From Acetobacter sp. 46_36 (GTDB taxonomy: Bacteria > Pseudomonadota > Alphaproteobacteria > RF32 > CAG-239): 15,813 bases of DNA. Both the position numbers and the translations under genes were made by a program. Under the pieces are notes generated by a model that had not been told where the DNA came from, ran no database searches, and saw only the letters and a list, made by a program, of their open reading frames with translations. How positions within the stretch are numbered: position 1 is the stretch's first letter; each line of letters starts with the position of its first letter. The stretch is from positions 2,851 through 18,663 of the forward strand of contig MNTT01000001.1 in assembly GCA_001917135.1 (NCBI GenBank). Direction: 5' to 3'. Positions 14,271 through 15,813 of the stretch are shown one piece after another.

Positions 14271-15641
14271 TCAGCAAACTACATTTTTAGCCAAACCGCC
14301 TAAAGATGTTTCTTTGTAATCACTGTTCAGGTTCAGCCCTGTTTCATACATTGTTTTAATAATGCTGTCCAAACTTACTTTATATTGTCCGCTTCCCCTT
14401 ACAGCCAGACGGCTGGCATTTACCGCTTTTATGGCAGCCATGGCATTTCTTTCAATGCATGGGATTTGAACCAACCCTTTTATCGGATCGCAGGTCAATC
14501 CAAGATTATGCTCCATCCCAATCTCTGCAGCATTTTCTATCTGACTGAGCGTTCCGCCCTGAACCGCGGTTAATCCGGCTGCGGCCATAGAACAAGCTAC
14601 CCCTACCTCTCCCTGGCATCCTACTTCTGCACCTGAAATTGAGGCGTTGGTTCGGTATAAACAGCAAATAGCAGCCGCTGTAGCCAAATATGCAATATCA
14701 GCTTCTTCATCATAAAAAGCTTTTTTATGGGCAAAACGCTGGTAATAGCGCATTACAGCCGGGACAATCCCCGCTGACCCCATTGTCGGAGCCGTTATAA
14801 TTTTTCCGCCGGCTGCGTTCTCTTCTGCAACGGCAAAAGCCCACAAATTAACCCAGTCCAGAATATACAGAGCATCATCAACATTATTTTCAAAGCGCTC
14901 TTGCAGACGTTTATACATTCCAGGCGCACGGCGTTGCAACTTTATGCTTCCCGGTAAGATTCCCGGCGTATTTATTCCATGATCTATATTTTGCTGCATT
15001 ATTTCAACAATTTTGCGAATATACTTTCTGGTATCATTTTCAGAATAAAGAGCATGTTCATTTGCCAGTACAACATCTTTGATTTGAAAATTATTTTTTA
15101 TGCAAATATCTTTTAATTCTGCAAAACTTGAAAATTGATATGGCACATCCAGAGGTTTTCTCTCTATTTTTTGCGATATTTCATCTTTGCGGGCAATTGT
15201 TCCTCCGCCTACTGAAAAGTAAGTTTCCTCCAAGATAATGTTTCCATTGGTATCGCTGGCAATAAATTTCATCCCGTTGGGATGTTCTTTCAAAAATATC
15301 TGTTTTTCTAAAATAAAATTATAATCTATATCAAACGATATTAATTGTTTCCCGCGTAGCAGCAATTGCCGATTATTTTTTATATTTTCGATATAGTTTC
15401 GGGTTAAATCAAGCTTATCAGCTTCATATCCAAGCAACCCATAAATTACGGCGTTCAATGTTCCATGCCCAATTCCGGTTAAAGCAAGAGAACCATACAG
15501 ATATATTTTTACATCCGCAACATTACTAATTTTATTCCCTAAATTATCTACAAACCGTTTAGCCGCTTTCATGGGACCTACTGTATGCGAACTAGACGGG
15601 CCGATGCCAATTGCAAAAATTTCAGAAAGACTATAATACAT
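14271..15641 (-). CDS. sdaA: L-serine ammonia-lyase, iron-sulfur dependent, single chain
   Basis: This enzyme deaminates L-serine to pyruvate and ammonia using an oxygen-labile [4Fe-4S] cluster. The 456 residues match E. coli SdaA (454) in length. The beta domain has IGIGPSSSHTVGPMKAA near the N-terminus. The catalytic domain has NASISGAEVGCQGEVGVACS, EIGMEHNLGLTCDP and IPCIERNA. The cluster ligands Cys342, Cys384 and Cys395 fall at almost the same positions as in E. coli (343, 385, 396), and the C-terminal cysteine is kept as the last residue. I chose ATG 15641 because the protein then starts like the family (MYYSLSEIF). A TTG at 15677 would add 12 unrelated residues. The enzyme suggests amino-acid use under low oxygen. 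Confidence 0.95.
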   Translation of the reverse strand: MYYSLSEIFAIGIGPSSSHTVGPMKAAKRFVDNLGNKISNVADVKIYLYGSLALTGIGHGTLNAVIYGLLGYEADKLDLTRNYIENIKNNRQLLLRGKQLISFDIDYNFILEKQIFLKEHPNGMKFIASDTNGNIILEETYFSVGGGTIARKDEISQKIERKPLDVPYQFSSFAELKDICIKNNFQIKDVVLANEHALYSENDTRKYIRKIVEIMQQNIDHGINTPGILPGSIKLQRRAPGMYKRLQERFENNVDDALYILDWVNLWAFAVAEENAAGGKIITAPTMGSAGIVPAVMRYYQRFAHKKAFYDEEADIAYLATAAAICCLYRTNASISGAEVGCQGEVGVACSMAAAGLTAVQGGTLSQIENAAEIGMEHNLGLTCDPIKGLVQIPCIERNAMAAIKAVNASRLAVRGSGQYKVSLDSIIKTMYETGLNLNSDYKETSLGGLAKNVVC

Positions 15642-15675
15642 ATCAACACTATCCAAAAAATTCCAAACGATTAGC

Positions 15676-15703
15676 AATATACGCTATATATTTTTAAAGT
15701 AAA
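15676..15703 (-). promoter_or_regulatory. Candidate promoter of sdaA
   Basis: TTTACT (15698-15703) and TATATT (15676-15681) on the minus strand are 16 bases apart. Transcription would start near 15669, giving a leader of about 28 bases. It abuts the structured element to its right. Confidence 0.45.
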
Positions 15704-15710
15704 TATAAAT

Positions 15711-15813
15711 CCTGCCCATGAGTGGAGCAATCCTGCATAACTTAGGAAGCATAGTAGTTGTAGTTCGCAGCGGGAGGCTATACGGGCGGTCTTACGTGCA
15801 CGCCTGGTGCAGG
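15711..15813. ncRNA. Possible structured RNA of unknown family (strand unclear, may be incomplete)
   Basis: The last ~100 bases are richer in GC than the AT-rich leader beside them, have no ribosome site, and fold. The ends pair as an interrupted stem (CCTGC with GCAGG, then CCA with TGG, and GTG with CAC). Inside, CCTGC pairs with GCAG and ATAACT with AGTTGT around a loop containing GGAAGCA. A long hairpin with internal bulges would fit a 6S-like RNA in general shape, but it is shorter and I cannot match a conserved sequence. It lacks the SRP RNA core. On the minus strand an AT-rich tract follows; on the plus strand TATAAA (15704-15709) could be a -10. Confidence 0.3.

Noticed and set aside
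14100..14303. 67-codon plus-strand frame
   Set aside because: It reads through the GC-rich terminator and into the antisense of sdaA, without a ribosome site.
15642..15677. Upstream TTG start for sdaA
   Set aside because: It adds 12 residues unlike the family's N-terminus, and it lies at the -10 of the likely promoter.
15711..15813. SRP RNA, tmRNA or RNase P RNA
   Set aside because: A GGAAGCA string suggested the SRP apical core, but the required flanking CAGGTCC and AGCAGCC elements are absent. No tmRNA tRNA-like end or RNase P conserved core is present.
1..15813. CRISPR array, intact insertion sequence or prophage
   Set aside because: No regularly spaced direct repeats, transposase gene or phage structural genes are visible; the only mobile trace is the recombinase relic at tRNA-Thr.

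Overview
The window looks like chromosome of an AT-rich alphaproteobacterium, probably an uncultured, reduced-genome, host- or gut-associated lineage. This is inferred from gene content and layout only. The clues are dusB directly followed by trkA, an mlaA-mlaC pair, an HU gene followed by tRNA-Val, and a long two-TM coiled-coil protein resembling alphaproteobacterial polarity factors. The standard bacterial code (TGA as stop) and strong Shine-Dalgarno sites are used throughout. Several genes start with GTG or TTG.

Left part (1-3713). The first 1934 bases are one minus-strand reading frame that runs off the left edge. It encodes a secreted, cysteine-rich protein with recurring C-x5-C motifs and a tandem 34-residue repeat, preceded by a near-consensus promoter. 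Next come mlaC and mlaA on the minus strand, the periplasmic and outer-membrane parts of the Mla lipid-transport system, with a promoter upstream of mlaA.

Middle (3714-7812). On the plus strand are a WbpE/WlbC-like sugar aminotransferase with two terminators, a Bax-inhibitor-1 family membrane protein with a good promoter, and an Frm2-type nitroreductase. Then comes a small accessory stretch (about 6483-7740): an unrecognised minus-strand gene and the 5'-truncated C-terminus of a large serine recombinase. The last codons of that recombinase lie inside the 3' end of a tRNA-Thr gene, the signature of a decayed integrated element.

Right part (8042-15813). A three-gene plus-strand operon encodes a TipN-like coiled-coil membrane protein, DusB and TrkA. 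In many alphaproteobacteria the ntrBC-ntrYX genes lie between dusB (nifR3) and trkA; here only a 4-base gap remains. The minus strand then carries a probable Tat-exported protein with two 79-residue repeats, tRNA-Val(UAC), HU and L-serine ammonia-lyase, with clear terminators for tRNA-Val, HU and sdaA. The last ~100 bases form a GC-richer, foldable element that may be a structured RNA of unknown family.

The best candidates for something undescribed are the cysteine-rich repeat protein at the left edge, the Tat-type repeat protein at 12539-13306, the recombinase/tRNA-Thr junction, and the terminal structured element.
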